Assembly: GCF_014161445.1 (NCBI RefSeq)
Contig: NZ_JABBXA010000003.1
Coordinates: 186,001-250,000, forward strand
Direction of reading: 5' to 3'
DNA: 64,000 bases
DNA from: Microbispora sp. H13382
GTDB lineage: Bacteria > Actinomycetota > Actinomycetes > Streptosporangiales > Streptosporangiaceae
Both the position numbers and the translations under genes were made by a program. Positions 37,805 to 47,749 of this stretch are shown here, piece by piece. The stretch's first letter is position 1. Each line of letters opens with the position of its first letter. A model generated the notes under the pieces. It did no database searches. It was not told where the DNA came from and saw only the letters and a list, made by a program, of their open reading frames with translations.

Positions 37805-38917
37805 TCAGGGGCGTGTCCTGGCCCACTGGACGTCGTCCAGGCGGGTGCCTCCGGGGCCGGGCAGCAGCCCCTTGACGAGGTGCTCCCTGGTGAATCCCGC
37901 CCGTTCGAGCACCCGGTGCGAGGCGGTGTTGTCCGGCGTGGTCCCGGCGACGATCCGCCTCAGCGGCGTGTTCGCGAACGCCCACTCCACCAGCAGGTTC
38001 ACCGCCCGCGTCACCATGCCCTTGCCGCGATACTCCGGACGGAGGCTGTAGCCGAGCATCGCCTGGCCGAGCGGCGGGACGACGCCGGTGAGCTGGATGT
38101 CCCCGGCGAACTCGCCGGTGCGGGCGTCCCTGATGGCGACGTCGGCCCGCTGGCCGGTCAGCCACCGGTGCCCGGCGTACCGGCAGACGGCCTCGCTGCC
38201 GGCGTACGACGGCTCCACCGGCGGCACGTGCGAGTCCATCACGTCCGGTACGGACGCCAGCGCGAAGTAGTCGGCGGCGTCGGCGGCGGTCAGCGGCGTG
38301 AGCCGGACGACCCCGTCGGTGAGCGAGCCGCCGGGGAACCCCCCGGGGAAGAACGGGAGGAAGGGCGCGATCGGGTCGCCCGGGTCGGAGGCGAGCCGCC
38401 CGAACACCGCCAGATCGGCGCGGGCCTCCCCGCGGGCCGAACCGGCCGCGCGCAGCACGCCCTCGTGCGTGAATCCGCACCGGTGGGCGACCTGCTGGCT
38501 CGGGATGTTGTCGACCTCCGCGATCAGCCCGATGCGGGGGACGCCCCGGGCGAAGGCCCGCTCGGCGAGCGCCCGCACGGCGGCCGTGGCGACGCCGCGG
38601 CCCCGGGCCCACGGGGCGAGCCAGTAGCCCACCTCGGTCACGCCGAACCGGTCCGGCGGCTTCAGCCCGGCCGTCCCGAGGACCTCGCCCGTCCCGGGGT
38701 CGGCGACGAGGAAGTCGGCTCCGCCGTTCTCCCAGGTGGCCGGGACGGCCTTGGTGATCCAGGCCAGCGCGTCGTCACGTGTGTACGGAGACGGGACGAA
38801 GGGGATGAAGCGCGCGATGTCGGGGTCGGAGCAGGCACGGGCGATCTGGTCGGCGTCCCCCTCGACCGGCAGGCGCAGAACGGCCGGTCCGGCGGGAATC
38901 GCCTCTTGGGGCAACAT
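37805..38917 (-). CDS. Tandem-GNAT N-acetyltransferase (RimJ/RimL-like, two domains)
   Basis: A 370-residue protein made of two GNAT domains. The first (about 1-180) has VTEVGYWLAPWARGRGVATA and SQQVAHRCGFTHEGVLRAA. The second (about 190-365) has LGYSLRPEYRGKGMVTRAVN and NTASHRVLERAGFTREHLVK. Both keep the acetyl-CoA loop (RGRGVA; RGKGMV), so both could be active. Substrates of RimJ/RimL relatives are protein N termini or small amines. It is monocistronic, convergent with the aminotransferase and divergent from trmI. Confidence 0.9.
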   Translation of the reverse strand: MLPQEAIPAGPAVLRLPVEGDADQIARACSDPDIARFIPFVPSPYTRDDALAWITKAVPATWENGGADFLVADPGTGEVLGTAGLKPPDRFGVTEVGYWLAPWARGRGVATAAVRALAERAFARGVPRIGLIAEVDNIPSQQVAHRCGFTHEGVLRAAGSARGEARADLAVFGRLASDPGDPIAPFLPFFPGGFPGGSLTDGVVRLTPLTAADAADYFALASVPDVMDSHVPPVEPSYAGSEAVCRYAGHRWLTGQRADVAIRDARTGEFAGDIQLTGVVPPLGQAMLGYSLRPEYRGKGMVTRAVNLLVEWAFANTPLRRIVAGTTPDNTASHRVLERAGFTREHLVKGLLPGPGGTRLDDVQWARTRP

Positions 38918-38962
38918 GTCCCATTGTTAGCAGCAGTGACACGGCGGCGGCCAGTGGTTTCC

Positions 38963-40050
<1,088 letters not shown>

Positions 40051-40086
40051 CGATTCGGCCACAACCCGGCAAAGCCACGTGACACG

Positions 40087-40106
40087 GGAACATTTGGGTG
40101 TGTTCC
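40087..40106. promoter_or_regulatory. Inverted repeat in the arc upstream region
   Basis: GGAACA (40087-40092) and TGTTCC (40101-40106) flank an eight-base spacer, between trmI and arc. It could be a regulator site or the trmI terminator stem. It does not match the actinobacterial LexA box spacing. Confidence 0.35.
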
Positions 40107-40187
40107 TAATGGTGACCCGAACAATCGGTCCATAAGGTATCAAACGCCGAACACCCAACGTAACTACACGAACACTGCCCGGCCAGG

Positions 40188-40249
40188 TTACGTACAGCGC
40201 CAAGATAGGTAGGGTCTTGAGTAGTCGTTCTCGACGGGGAAGGAGGTGA
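40188..40249 (+). promoter_or_regulatory. Putative arc promoter and ribosome site
   Basis: TTACGT (40188-40193) and TAGGGT (40210-40215) with a 16-base spacer resemble a weak vegetative promoter. AAGGAGGTGA at 40240-40249 is an excellent Shine-Dalgarno six bases before GTG 40256. Confidence 0.4.
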
Positions 40250-40255
40250 CGGGGC

Positions 40256-42019
40256 GTGGCAGCTCGCGACGACGCTGAGGCTCGGGCCGCGCAGCGCGAA
40301 CGGGAGGTCGCCGATCTCACAACACAGGTCTCCTTCCTGCAGGAGGAGATCACCGCGTTGCGCCGGAAGCTGGCCGAGTCTCCCCGGCAGGCCAGGGTCA
40401 TCGAGGAGCGTCTCCACGAGGCGCAGGCGCAGGTGGCCGCCCTCACAGGCCAGAACGAGCGTCTGGTCGCCACCCTCAAGGAGGCCAGAGACCAGATCGT
40501 CGCCCTCAAGGAGGAGGTCGACCGGCTGGCGCAGCCGCCGTCCGGATTCGGTGTCTTCCTCGAGGCGAGGGAAGACGGCACGATCGAGGTGTTCACCGGC
40601 GGGCGCAAGCTCCGGGTGAACGTCAGTCCGGCCGTGGACGTCGACTCGCTCAAGCGTGGCCAGGAGGTCATGCTCAACGAGGCGCTCAACGTCGTCGAGG
40701 CCCTCGGCTACGAGGACGTCGGCGAGATCGTGATGCTCAAGGAGTTGCTGGAGGAGGGCGGGCGCGCCCTCGTCATCTCGCACGCGGACGAGGAGCGGGT
40801 CGTCAAGCTCGCCCACTCGCTGCTGGACCAGCCGCTGCGGGCCGGCGACTCACTCCTGCTCGAACCCCGCTCCAACTACGTCTACGAACGCATCCCCAAG
40901 TCCGAGGTCGAGGAGCTCGTCCTCGAGGAGGTCCCCGACATCTCCTACGAGGAGATCGGCGGCCTCAGCAGGCAGATCGAGCAGATCAGGGACGCCATCG
41001 AGCTGCCCTACCTGCACGCCGACCTGTTCCGCGAGCACAAGCTGCGCCCGCCGAAGGGCGTGCTGCTGTACGGCCCGCCCGGCTGCGGCAAGACGCTGAT
41101 CGCGAAGGCCGTCGCCAACTCCCTGGCCAAGCAGGTCGCGGAGAAGACCGGCCAGTCCGGCAAGAGCTTCTTCCTCAACATCAAGGGCCCCGAGCTTCTC
41201 AACAAGTACGTCGGCGAGACCGAGCGGCACATCCGCCTGGTCTTCCAGCGGGCCCGTGAGAAGGCCTCCGAGGGCACCCCGGTGATCGTGTTCTTCGACG
41301 AGATGGACTCGATCTTCCGGACCCGCGGCTCGGGCGTCTCCTCCGACGTCGAGAACACCATCGTTCCCCAGCTCCTGTCGGAGATCGACGGTGTCGAGGG
41401 CCTGGAGAACGTCATCGTCATCGGCGCCTCCAACCGCGAGGACATGATCGACCCGGCGATCCTGCGGCCCGGCCGCCTGGACGTCAAGATCAAGATCGAG
41501 CGGCCGGACGCCGAGGCGGCCAAGGACATCTTCTCGAAGTACATCGTCAACGACCTGCCGCTGCACCCGGAGGACCTCACCGAGCACGGCGCCAGCCGCG
41601 AGGGCACGATCGCCGCGATGATCCAGCGGGTGGTCGAGCGGATGTACGCCGAGAGCGAGGAGAACCGCTTCCTCGAGGTGACCTACGCCAACGGCGACAA
41701 GGAAGTCCTGTACTTCAAGGACTTCAACTCCGGCGCCATGATCCAGAACATCGTGGACCGCGGCAAGAAGATGGCCATCAAGGAGTTCCTCGACACCGGG
41801 CAGAAGGGCCTGCGGATCTCGCACCTGCTGGCCGCCTGCGTGGACGAGTTCTCCGAGAACGAGGACCTGCCCAACACCACCAACCCCGACGACTGGGCCC
41901 GCATCTCCGGCAAGAAGGGCGAGCGGATCGTCTACATCCGCACGCTCGTGCAGGGCAAGCAGGGCACCGAGGCCGGGCGGTCGATCGACACGGTCGCCAA
42001 CACCGGTCAGTACCTGTAG
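40256..42019 (+). CDS. arc: Proteasome-associated AAA+ ATPase (ARC/Mpa)
   Basis: A 587-residue protein. An N-terminal coiled coil (about 1-85) contains heptads such as [16 protein letters not shown] and is the segment that captures Pup. OB-fold interdomain modules follow ([20 protein letters not shown]). The AAA+ module has Walker [18 protein letters not shown], Walker [13 protein letters not shown] and the arginine-finger region [16 protein letters not shown]. The C terminus ends GQYL, the Q-Y-L/A tail that docks into the 20S proteasome and opens its gate. It unfolds pupylated proteins for PrcBA degradation in the cytoplasm. Start GTG 40256 is fixed by the strong ribosome site. Confidence 0.98.
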   Translation: MAARDDAEARAAQREREVADLTTQVSFLQEEITALRRKLAESPRQARVIEERLHEAQAQVAALTGQNERLVATLKEARDQIVALKEEVDRLAQPPSGFGVFLEAREDGTIEVFTGGRKLRVNVSPAVDVDSLKRGQEVMLNEALNVVEALGYEDVGEIVMLKELLEEGGRALVISHADEERVVKLAHSLLDQPLRAGDSLLLEPRSNYVYERIPKSEVEELVLEEVPDISYEEIGGLSRQIEQIRDAIELPYLHADLFREHKLRPPKGVLLYGPPGCGKTLIAKAVANSLAKQVAEKTGQSGKSFFLNIKGPELLNKYVGETERHIRLVFQRAREKASEGTPVIVFFDEMDSIFRTRGSGVSSDVENTIVPQLLSEIDGVEGLENVIVIGASNREDMIDPAILRPGRLDVKIKIERPDAEAAKDIFSKYIVNDLPLHPEDLTEHGASREGTIAAMIQRVVERMYAESEENRFLEVTYANGDKEVLYFKDFNSGAMIQNIVDRGKKMAIKEFLDTGQKGLRISHLLAACVDEFSENEDLPNTTNPDDWARISGKKGERIVYIRTLVQGKQGTEAGRSIDTVANTGQYL

Positions 42020-42049
42020 CACCCGGCACCCGGCCGGGCCGGTGCCATC

Positions 42050-42090
42050 GAGGAGCGGCGCGATCCGATCGCGCCGCTCCTCCGGCTTTT
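42050..42090 (+). terminator. Rho-independent terminator after arc
   Basis: GAGGAGCGGCGCGATC (42050-42065) and GATCGCGCCGCTCCTC (42067-42082) form a perfect stem of about 14-16 bp, followed by CGGCTTTT. The best intrinsic terminator in the window. Confidence 0.8.
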
Positions 42091-42218
42091 CCGGCCCCTC
42101 GCCCGGACCGCCGGCGGGGGCGGAACGCGCGTCGCCTCCCGTGACGTTCGCGGTCCGAGGGAACCGAAGCCGGGAGTGATCACGTCAAAGATGGCATGAT
42201 CGTCCTTGGCTCGCGCGG

Positions 42219-43463
42219 GTGACTCCCGTGGGACAGCCCGTCAGACAGCCCATGCGGCAGAGCGCTCCGGTTTCGGCCGCGGTTCCGGTGCCGCAGGCGG
42301 CCGCACCGGCCGGGAGCCGCCGCCTGGTCGAGCTCGACGTCCTGCGTTTCGTGGCCGCGTTCGCCGTCATGGCCTTCCACTTCATGGCGGCCAGCAGATC
42401 GCTGTGGGACGAGTTCCCCACCAAGCTGTTCGAGCCGGTCGCCCGGCTGACCACGCTGGGCATCCTCGGCGTGGAGCTGTTCTTCCTCATCAGCGGTTTC
42501 GTCATCCTGATGAGCGTCTGGGGGCACACCGTCGGCGAGTTCGCCGTCTCCCGGGTGTCCCGGCTGTACCCGGCGTACTGGTTCTCCGTGCTCGTGATCT
42601 TCATCATGTACCGCTTCAGCGGGGTCGGGGGTTTCGACCCCAAGCTCAGCGACGGTGAGTACCTGCTCAACCTGACCATGTTCCAGGGCGCGTTCGGCGT
42701 GGGCCACGCCGGCGGCGTCTTCTGGTCCCTCTGGGTGGAACTGCGGTTCTACGTCCTCGTGGCGCTGTTCTCCCTCGTGGGGATCACGCTGCGGCGCTGC
42801 CTGGTGTTCCTGGCGGCCTGGACCGGCCTGGCACTGCTGGCCGAGTTCACCCAGAACGAGACGCTCGTCTTCGTCTTCATGCCGCGGCAGGCGCCGTACT
42901 TCATCGCCGGCATGGCCTTCTTCCTGATCCACCGCTTCGGGGCGCGCTCGGGGGCCCTGGTTCCGTGGCTGATGGTCGCCGCCGGCTACGGGATGTCCCT
43001 GTACGCCGCCATGGAGCGCGTGGGGGAGCGGGTGCGCCTGGTCGGCATCGCCCGGTACCCGGCGCCCCCGGAGGCCGTCGTCGTCGCGATCACGCTCGTC
43101 TACCTCCTGATGGCCGCGGTCGCCCTCGGCTGGCTGCGGTGGGTGCGCTGGCGCCGCCTGGTCGCCCTGGGGGCGCTGACGTATCCGCTCTATCTTCTGC
43201 ACCAGACGGTCTCGGCCGTCCTGATCCCCGCGTACCGGGACGTGGTGGACCCGTGGGCGCTCGCCGGGATCACGATGGCGGTCTCGATCGTGCTCGCGTA
43301 CCTGATCTACCGGCTGGTGGACAAGCCGGGTCAGCGATGGCTTCGGGCCAGGCTGGGGGCCCTGCTCGGCCGCCCCCGCAGGCCCCGCCAGCGTGGCCGC
43401 GGCCCCGCCTCCCGGACCGCGACGACCATTCCGGTGCAAAGTCCCGAGGCATCTGTGCCGTAA
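42219..43463 (+). CDS. Acyltransferase family 3 membrane protein
   Basis: A 414-residue protein with about ten membrane segments. Family signatures are the N-terminal LVELDVLRFVAAFAVMAFHF, with the catalytic histidine region, and GVELFFLISGFVILMSVWGH, with FAVSRVSRLYPAYWFSVLVI next. These enzymes O-acylate sugars, antibiotics or lipids at the membrane. The start is uncertain: GTG 42219 gives a 30-residue unstructured lead, and GTG 42228 or ATG 42252 are alternatives. No ribosome site is decisive. The target is unknown; the position between arc and dop is not functionally informative. Confidence 0.85.
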   Translation: MTPVGQPVRQPMRQSAPVSAAVPVPQAAAPAGSRRLVELDVLRFVAAFAVMAFHFMAASRSLWDEFPTKLFEPVARLTTLGILGVELFFLISGFVILMSVWGHTVGEFAVSRVSRLYPAYWFSVLVIFIMYRFSGVGGFDPKLSDGEYLLNLTMFQGAFGVGHAGGVFWSLWVELRFYVLVALFSLVGITLRRCLVFLAAWTGLALLAEFTQNETLVFVFMPRQAPYFIAGMAFFLIHRFGARSGALVPWLMVAAGYGMSLYAAMERVGERVRLVGIARYPAPPEAVVVAITLVYLLMAAVALGWLRWVRWRRLVALGALTYPLYLLHQTVSAVLIPAYRDVVDPWALAGITMAVSIVLAYLIYRLVDKPGQRWLRARLGALLGRPRRPRQRGRGPASRTATTIPVQSPEASVP

Positions 43464-43493
43464 CTGTTCGGTAGCAGGGCATAGAGAAAGGGC

Positions 43494-43499
43494 TAGGCT
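43494..43499 (+). promoter_or_regulatory. -10-like TAGGCT upstream of dop
   Basis: TAGGCT at 43494-43499, 40 bases before the dop ATG, in a short interval after the acyltransferase gene. No convincing -35 was seen. Confidence 0.3.
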
Positions 43500-43538
43500 C
43501 GGATATGACTACGACGGCCTGAAGCAGGCGGGGTGCGA

Positions 43539-45056
43539 ATGACGGTTCGGCGGGTGATGGGCATCGAGACCGAGTACGGCATCGCCGTGCCCGGTCAACC
43601 GGGAGCGAACGCGATGGTGACCTCCTCACAGGTCGTCAACGCGTACCTGGCGGCGTCGGCCGCCCGGGCTCGCCGGGCCCGGTGGGACTTCGAGGAGGAG
43701 AACCCGCTCCGCGACGCCCGGGGGTTCGACCTGGCCCGTGAGGTGGCCGACCAGAGCCAGCTCACGGACGAGGACCTCGGGCTCGCCAACGTGATCCTCA
43801 CCAACGGCGCGCGCCTGTACGTCGACCACGCCCACCCGGAGTACTCGACGCCCGAGTGCACCAACCCCCGGGCCGCGGTGATCTGGGACAAGGCGGGCGA
43901 GCGGGTGATGTACGACGCCGCCGTGCGGGCGTCCTCCACGCCCGGCAACGCCCCCATCCAGCTTTACAAGAACAACACCGACGCCAAGGGCGCGTCGTAC
44001 GGCTGCCACGAGAACTACCTCATGCGCCGCGCGACGCCGTTCGCCGACATCGTCAGGCACCTGACGCCGTTCTTCGTGTCGCGGCAGGTGGTGTGCGGCG
44101 CGGGCAAGGTCGGCATCGGCCAGGACTCGCGTACCGAAGGCTTCCAGATCAGCCAGCGGGCCGACTTCTTCGAGGTCGAGGTCGGGCTGGAGACCACGCT
44201 CAAGCGGCCGATCATCAACACCCGCGACGAGCCGCACGCCGATCCGGAGAAGTACCGGCGGCTGCACGTGATCATCGGCGACGCCAATATGTCGGAAATT
44301 TCGACATATTTGAAGCTCGGTACGACGGCCCTGGTGCTGGCGATGATCGAGGAGGGGTTCCTCACCATCGACCTGACCCCCGAGTCGCCGGTCGCGGCGC
44401 TGCGCGCGGTGTCCCATGACCCGACCTGCAAGTACGAGATCGCGCTGCGCAACGGGCGGAAGATGACCGCCGTTCAGCTGCAGATGGAATACCTGGAGCA
44501 GGCCCGCAAGTACGTCGAGGACCGCTTCGGCTCGGGCGTGGACGAGCTCACCAAGGACGTGCTCAACCGCTGGGAGTCGGTGCTCACCCGGCTCGCCGAG
44601 GACCCGATGCAGCTGTCCCGTGAGCTCGACTGGGTCGCCAAGCTGGAGATCCTGGAGGGCTACCGCACCCGCGACAACCTGCCCTGGAACCACCCCCGGC
44701 TGCAGTTGGTCGACCTGCAGTACTCCGACATCCGCCCCGACCGCGGCCTGTACAACCGGCTCGTCGCCAGGGGCCGGATGCAGCGCCTGGTGACCGAGGA
44801 GGACATCGACCGCGCGGTGGAGACGCCCCCCACCGACACCCGGGCCTACTTCCGGGGCCGGTGCCTGCGGCAGTACAGCGAGTCGGTCGCCGCCGCCTCC
44901 TGGGACTCGGTGATCTTCGACATCCCGGGCCGCGAGTCGCTCCAGCGCGTGCCGACCCTGGAGCCGCTGCGCGGCACCAAGGCGCACGTGGGCGACCTGC
45001 TCGACCGCTGCCGCACGGCCGCCGACCTCGTCGCCGCGCTCACCGGCGAGGGCTGA
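43539..45056 (+). CDS. dop: Pup deamidase/depupylase Dop
   Basis: A 505-residue member of the carboxylate-amine-ligase-like Pup enzymes. The N-terminal [20 protein letters not shown] has the glutamates that bind ATP/Mg. The nucleotide region [20 protein letters not shown] and the [20 protein letters not shown] segment are shared with PafA. An insertion near residue 40-75 ([20 protein letters not shown]) corresponds to the Dop-specific loop. It converts the Pup C-terminal Gln to Glu and removes Pup from proteins. ATG 43539 fits family starts. Within the gene lies a very A+T-rich palindrome (44286-44310) that encodes conserved residues with rare codons. Confidence 0.97.
   Translation: MTVRRVMGIETEYGIAVPGQPGANAMVTSSQVVNAYLAASAARARRARWDFEEENPLRDARGFDLAREVADQSQLTDEDLGLANVILTNGARLYVDHAHPEYSTPECTNPRAAVIWDKAGERVMYDAAVRASSTPGNAPIQLYKNNTDAKGASYGCHENYLMRRATPFADIVRHLTPFFVSRQVVCGAGKVGIGQDSRTEGFQISQRADFFEVEVGLETTLKRPIINTRDEPHADPEKYRRLHVIIGDANMSEISTYLKLGTTALVLAMIEEGFLTIDLTPESPVAALRAVSHDPTCKYEIALRNGRKMTAVQLQMEYLEQARKYVEDRFGSGVDELTKDVLNRWESVLTRLAEDPMQLSRELDWVAKLEILEGYRTRDNLPWNHPRLQLVDLQYSDIRPDRGLYNRLVARGRMQRLVTEEDIDRAVETPPTDTRAYFRGRCLRQYSESVAAASWDSVIFDIPGRESLQRVPTLEPLRGTKAHVGDLLDRCRTAADLVAALTGEG
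44286..44310. repeat. A+T-rich 25-bp palindrome inside dop
   Basis: AATATGTCG (44286-44294) is repeated inverted as CGACATATT (44302-44310) around GAAATTT. Nearly all codons here are rare in this genome (AAT, GAA, ATT, ACA, TAT, TTG), while the protein stays at the conserved [13 protein letters not shown] segment. Confidence 0.75.
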
Positions 45057-45081
45057 CCACCGCGTCGGCCACGGCGGATGA

Positions 45082-45585
45082 TCAGTCGTGGCGGGTGATT
45101 CGGGGAACGGGGACGTCGCCGGCGCAGCGCACCTCGATCTCGACCCTGCCCTCGTCCGACTCGAACCGCACGCGGGCGTGGTCGTCCGGCCCCGGATCGA
45201 CGTCGTGGACCTCGTAACCCTGACCGGGCGTCCACGACTGGAGCCGCGCCAGGCCGCCGTCGCACCGGGCGATCACGCTGCCCGCGCCGGTCGAGATCAG
45301 CTTCCGGCCGGTGACGGGCCCGGCGCCCGGCGTGGCCTGCCCCGGGGAGCGTGCCGGTACTGCGCCGGGGGACCGCGCCGGTACGGCTGCTGAGGCGGGG
45401 CCGGAGGACGGCGCGGCAGGGGTGTCCCGGGCCAGCGCGACGCGGATCTCCTCGGCCGACATGGGCCGCCCGGCGGTTCCGGCGAGCGGCCGGCCGAGCA
45501 GGCCGAGCACCGCGACCCCCGCTCCGGTGGCGAGCGCGGCGGCCAGCAGCCATCCGGCGACGGCGAGGACGAGGCGGGTGTTCAC
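45082..45585 (-). CDS. Membrane-anchored or secreted protein, unknown function
   Basis: A 167-residue protein with an N-terminal hydrophobic segment (LVLAVAGWLLAAALATGAGV; uncleaved anchor or signal peptide) and an Ala/Pro/Ser-rich linker with SPGAVPARSPG repeats. A C-terminal beta-rich domain (VIARCDGGLARLQSWTPGQG, VEIEVRCAGDVPVPRI) holds two cysteines that could form a disulfide outside the cell. I recognise the WTPGQGYEV-type domain from actinobacterial secreted proteins, but no function is known. It is divergent from the two-component operon at 45680, so the two may share regulation. Confidence 0.75.
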   Translation of the reverse strand: MNTRLVLAVAGWLLAAALATGAGVAVLGLLGRPLAGTAGRPMSAEEIRVALARDTPAAPSSGPASAAVPARSPGAVPARSPGQATPGAGPVTGRKLISTGAGSVIARCDGGLARLQSWTPGQGYEVHDVDPGPDDHARVRFESDEGRVEIEVRCAGDVPVPRITRHD

Positions 45586-45608
45586 GCGCCCACTCTCCCA
45601 CCGCGAAA

Positions 45609-45626
45609 GCTAAGGGATCGCTAAGG
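45609..45626 (+). promoter_or_regulatory. Direct-repeat response-regulator site upstream of the OmpR-type operon
   Basis: GCTAAGG-GATC-GCTAAGG, two identical heptamers 11 bp apart, in the divergent region before the response regulator gene. A related sequence (TTTTAGG-GATC-GCTTAGC) occurs at 47698-47715 before the PepSY gene. Confidence 0.6.
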
Positions 45627-45679
45627 CCCGGATAACGGACTTATGCCGCAGACCGGCGAAAGGCTAACGTAGCGGCCAA

Positions 45680-46360
45680 ATGCCAAGCGTGCTCCTCATC
45701 GAAGACGACGCCCCCATCCGCGGCTCCCTCACCCGGAGCCTGCGCGAGCGCGGCCACGCCGTCTCCTCCGCCCCCACCGCACTCGACGGCCTGCGGTCGG
45801 TGGTGGAGGACCGGCCGGACCTCATCGTGCTCGACCTCGGCCTGCCCGACATGGACGGCGCCGACCTGCTACGCATGCTCCGCGCCGTGAGCCGGGTCCC
45901 GGTCATCGTGGCCACCGCCAGGGACGGGGAGGCCGAGATGATCCGCCTGCTCGACGCGGGCGCGGACGACTATGTGGTCAAGCCGTACAGCGCCGCGCAG
46001 CTCGACGCCCGCATCCGGGCCGTGCTGCGCCGCGTGGACACGGCCCCCGAGGACACCTCGCTGACCGTCGGGGCGCTGCGCGTGGACCCGCGGACCCGGG
46101 AGGCGACGCTCGACGGCGCCCCGCTGGACCTGACGCCGCGCGAGTTCGACCTGCTGCACTATCTGGCGGCGCGGGCCGGACAGGTGGTCACCAAGCGCGA
46201 GCTGCTCACCGAGGTCTGGCAGATCCCCTACGGGGGCACCGACAAGACGGTCGACGTCCACCTCTCCTGGCTGCGCCGCAAGCTCGGCGAGACCGCCCAG
46301 CAGCCGCGCTACCTCCAGACCGTCCGAGGCGTCGGCGTCCGCCTCGCCGCCCCCTCGTGA
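45680..46360 (+). CDS. OmpR/PhoB-family response regulator
   Basis: A 226-residue protein. The receiver has SVLLIEDDAPIRGSL (acidic pair), IVLDLGLPDMDGADL (phospho-aspartate), VIVATARDG and DYVVKPYSAAQLDARI (lysine). The C-terminal winged helix has LDLTPREFDLLHYLAARAGQ, VVTKRELLTEVW, TVDVHLSWLRRKLGE and VRGVGVRL. It is paired with the histidine kinase that starts 43 bases downstream. Heptamer direct repeats before its own gene and before the PepSY gene are plausible binding sites. Confidence 0.95.
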   Translation: MPSVLLIEDDAPIRGSLTRSLRERGHAVSSAPTALDGLRSVVEDRPDLIVLDLGLPDMDGADLLRMLRAVSRVPVIVATARDGEAEMIRLLDAGADDYVVKPYSAAQLDARIRAVLRRVDTAPEDTSLTVGALRVDPRTREATLDGAPLDLTPREFDLLHYLAARAGQVVTKRELLTEVWQIPYGGTDKTVDVHLSWLRRKLGETAQQPRYLQTVRGVGVRLAAPS

Positions 46361-46403
46361 CCGGTACGGCGGCCCGCGCCGGCGCGGGCCCGGGAGAGCG
46401 CCG

Positions 46404-47714
46404 GTGAGGCGCTGGCTCGCGGCCCTCGTCGCGGCGACGACGTCACTCGTGCTCGTGTCGCTGCTCGTGCCGCTGGCGCTGCTGGTCCGTTCTGTGGCGC
46501 AGAGCGAGGCCGTCGACTCGGCGACCCGGGCCGCCGAGTCGGTCGCGGTCGCGGTCGGCACCGTGGACGAGGAGACGCTCCGGCTGACCGCGGAGCAGGC
46601 GAGCGCGTCGAGCGGCCACCCGGTGACGGTCTTCCTCGCCGACGGCCGGGTGCTGGGAGCCGCCGCGGCCCGCACGGCCGCGGTGGACCTCGCGGCGCGG
46701 GGCCGCAGCCTGTCGGCGGCGGCGCCGGGCGGCCGGGAGATCCTGGTGGCGGTCGAGGGGGCGCCGGGCGGCACCGCCGTCGTCCGCGCCTTCCTCAGCG
46801 ACGACGATCTGATGCGCGGCGTACGTCAGACGTGGCTCGCGCTGCTGATCCTCGGGGTCGCCCTGGTCGGGGTCGGCATCCTCGTCGCCGACCGGCTCGC
46901 CCGCGCGGTCGTCCGGCCCACCACGGCGCTCGCCGAGGTCTCCCACCGCCTCGCGACGGGCGACCTGACCGCCAGGGCGACGCCACTCGGCCCGCCCGAG
47001 GTGCGTACGGCCGGCCTGGCCCTCAACCACCTGGCGGGACGAATCTCGGACCTCCTCGCCGAGGAGCGGGAGATCGTGGCGGACGTCTCCCACCGGCTGC
47101 GCACCCCCCTCACCGGCCTCAGGCTGGAGGCGGAGTCGCTGTCGGATCCCGGAGAGGCGGCGAGGATCGAGGCGCGCGTGGACGCGCTGGAGCGCGCGGT
47201 CACCGCGGTGATCAACGACGTCCGGCGGCGGTCGCGGGAACGGGCCTCGTGCGACGCCGTCCCGGTCGTGCGCGACAGGGTGGCGTTCTGGTCCGTGCTC
47301 GCCGAAGACCAGTCCAGGGCGGTCGGGCTCGACCTGGCCCCCGGCCCGCTGCCGGTGGCGGTCTCCGCCGAGGACCTCGCCGCCTGCGTCGACGCCCTCC
47401 TGGGCAACGTCTTCGCGCACACCCCCGACGGCGCGTCGTTCCGCGTCCGCCTCACCGCCGGTGACGCCGGCCCGGACGGCGTCGGCGGGGAGGGCGTCGG
47501 CGGGGAGGGAGGCCCGGTGGTCCTCACGGTGTCGGACGCGGGTCCGGGCTTCGGCCCGGGCGACCCGCTGAGGCGGGGGGAGAGCGGGGCCGGGTCGACC
47601 GGCCTCGGCCTCGACATCGCCCGTCGCGTGGCCCAGGAGTCGGGCGGCTTCCTGGCTCTCGGCGAGTCCGATCTGGGCGGTGCGGAGGTACGCCTGGTTT
47701 TAGGGATCGCTTAG
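46404..47714 (+). CDS. HAMP-domain sensor histidine kinase
   Basis: A 436-residue kinase. It has an N-terminal membrane helix (VAATTSLVLVSLLVPLALLV), an extracellular sensor of about 110 residues, a second helix (WLALLILGVALVGVGILVAD) and a HAMP linker (RAVVRPTTALAEVSHRLATG). The HisKA box is EREIVADVSHRLRTPLTGLR and the ATPase domain has CVDALLGNVFAHTP (N box), VLTVSDAGPGFGPGDPL and GSTGLGLDIARRVA. Start GTG 46404. It forms a two-component system with the preceding regulator and is followed by a PepSY protein gene, a common arrangement in which the PepSY protein tunes envelope or metal responses. Confidence 0.93.
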   Translation: MRRWLAALVAATTSLVLVSLLVPLALLVRSVAQSEAVDSATRAAESVAVAVGTVDEETLRLTAEQASASSGHPVTVFLADGRVLGAAAARTAAVDLAARGRSLSAAAPGGREILVAVEGAPGGTAVVRAFLSDDDLMRGVRQTWLALLILGVALVGVGILVADRLARAVVRPTTALAEVSHRLATGDLTARATPLGPPEVRTAGLALNHLAGRISDLLAEEREIVADVSHRLRTPLTGLRLEAESLSDPGEAARIEARVDALERAVTAVINDVRRRSRERASCDAVPVVRDRVAFWSVLAEDQSRAVGLDLAPGPLPVAVSAEDLAACVDALLGNVFAHTPDGASFRVRLTAGDAGPDGVGGEGVGGEGGPVVLTVSDAGPGFGPGDPLRRGESGAGSTGLGLDIARRVAQESGGFLALGESDLGGAEVRLVLGIA

Positions 47715-47715
47715 C
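47698..47715 (+). promoter_or_regulatory. Putative response-regulator site upstream of the PepSY gene
   Basis: TTTTAGG-GATC-GCTTAGC has the same layout and GATC spacer as the repeat at 45609-45626. It overlaps the 3' end of the kinase gene and lies about 35 bases before the PepSY start. Confidence 0.5.
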
Positions 47716-47749
47716 GCGGCCCTAGCATGATCGCTGCGACGGTTGGGTC

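Noticed and set aside
40081-40110. Possible LexA (SOS) box at the GGAACA/TGTTCC inverted repeat
   Set aside because: The spacing does not fit the CGAAC-N4-GTTCG actinobacterial box, so it is kept only as an unassigned inverted repeat.
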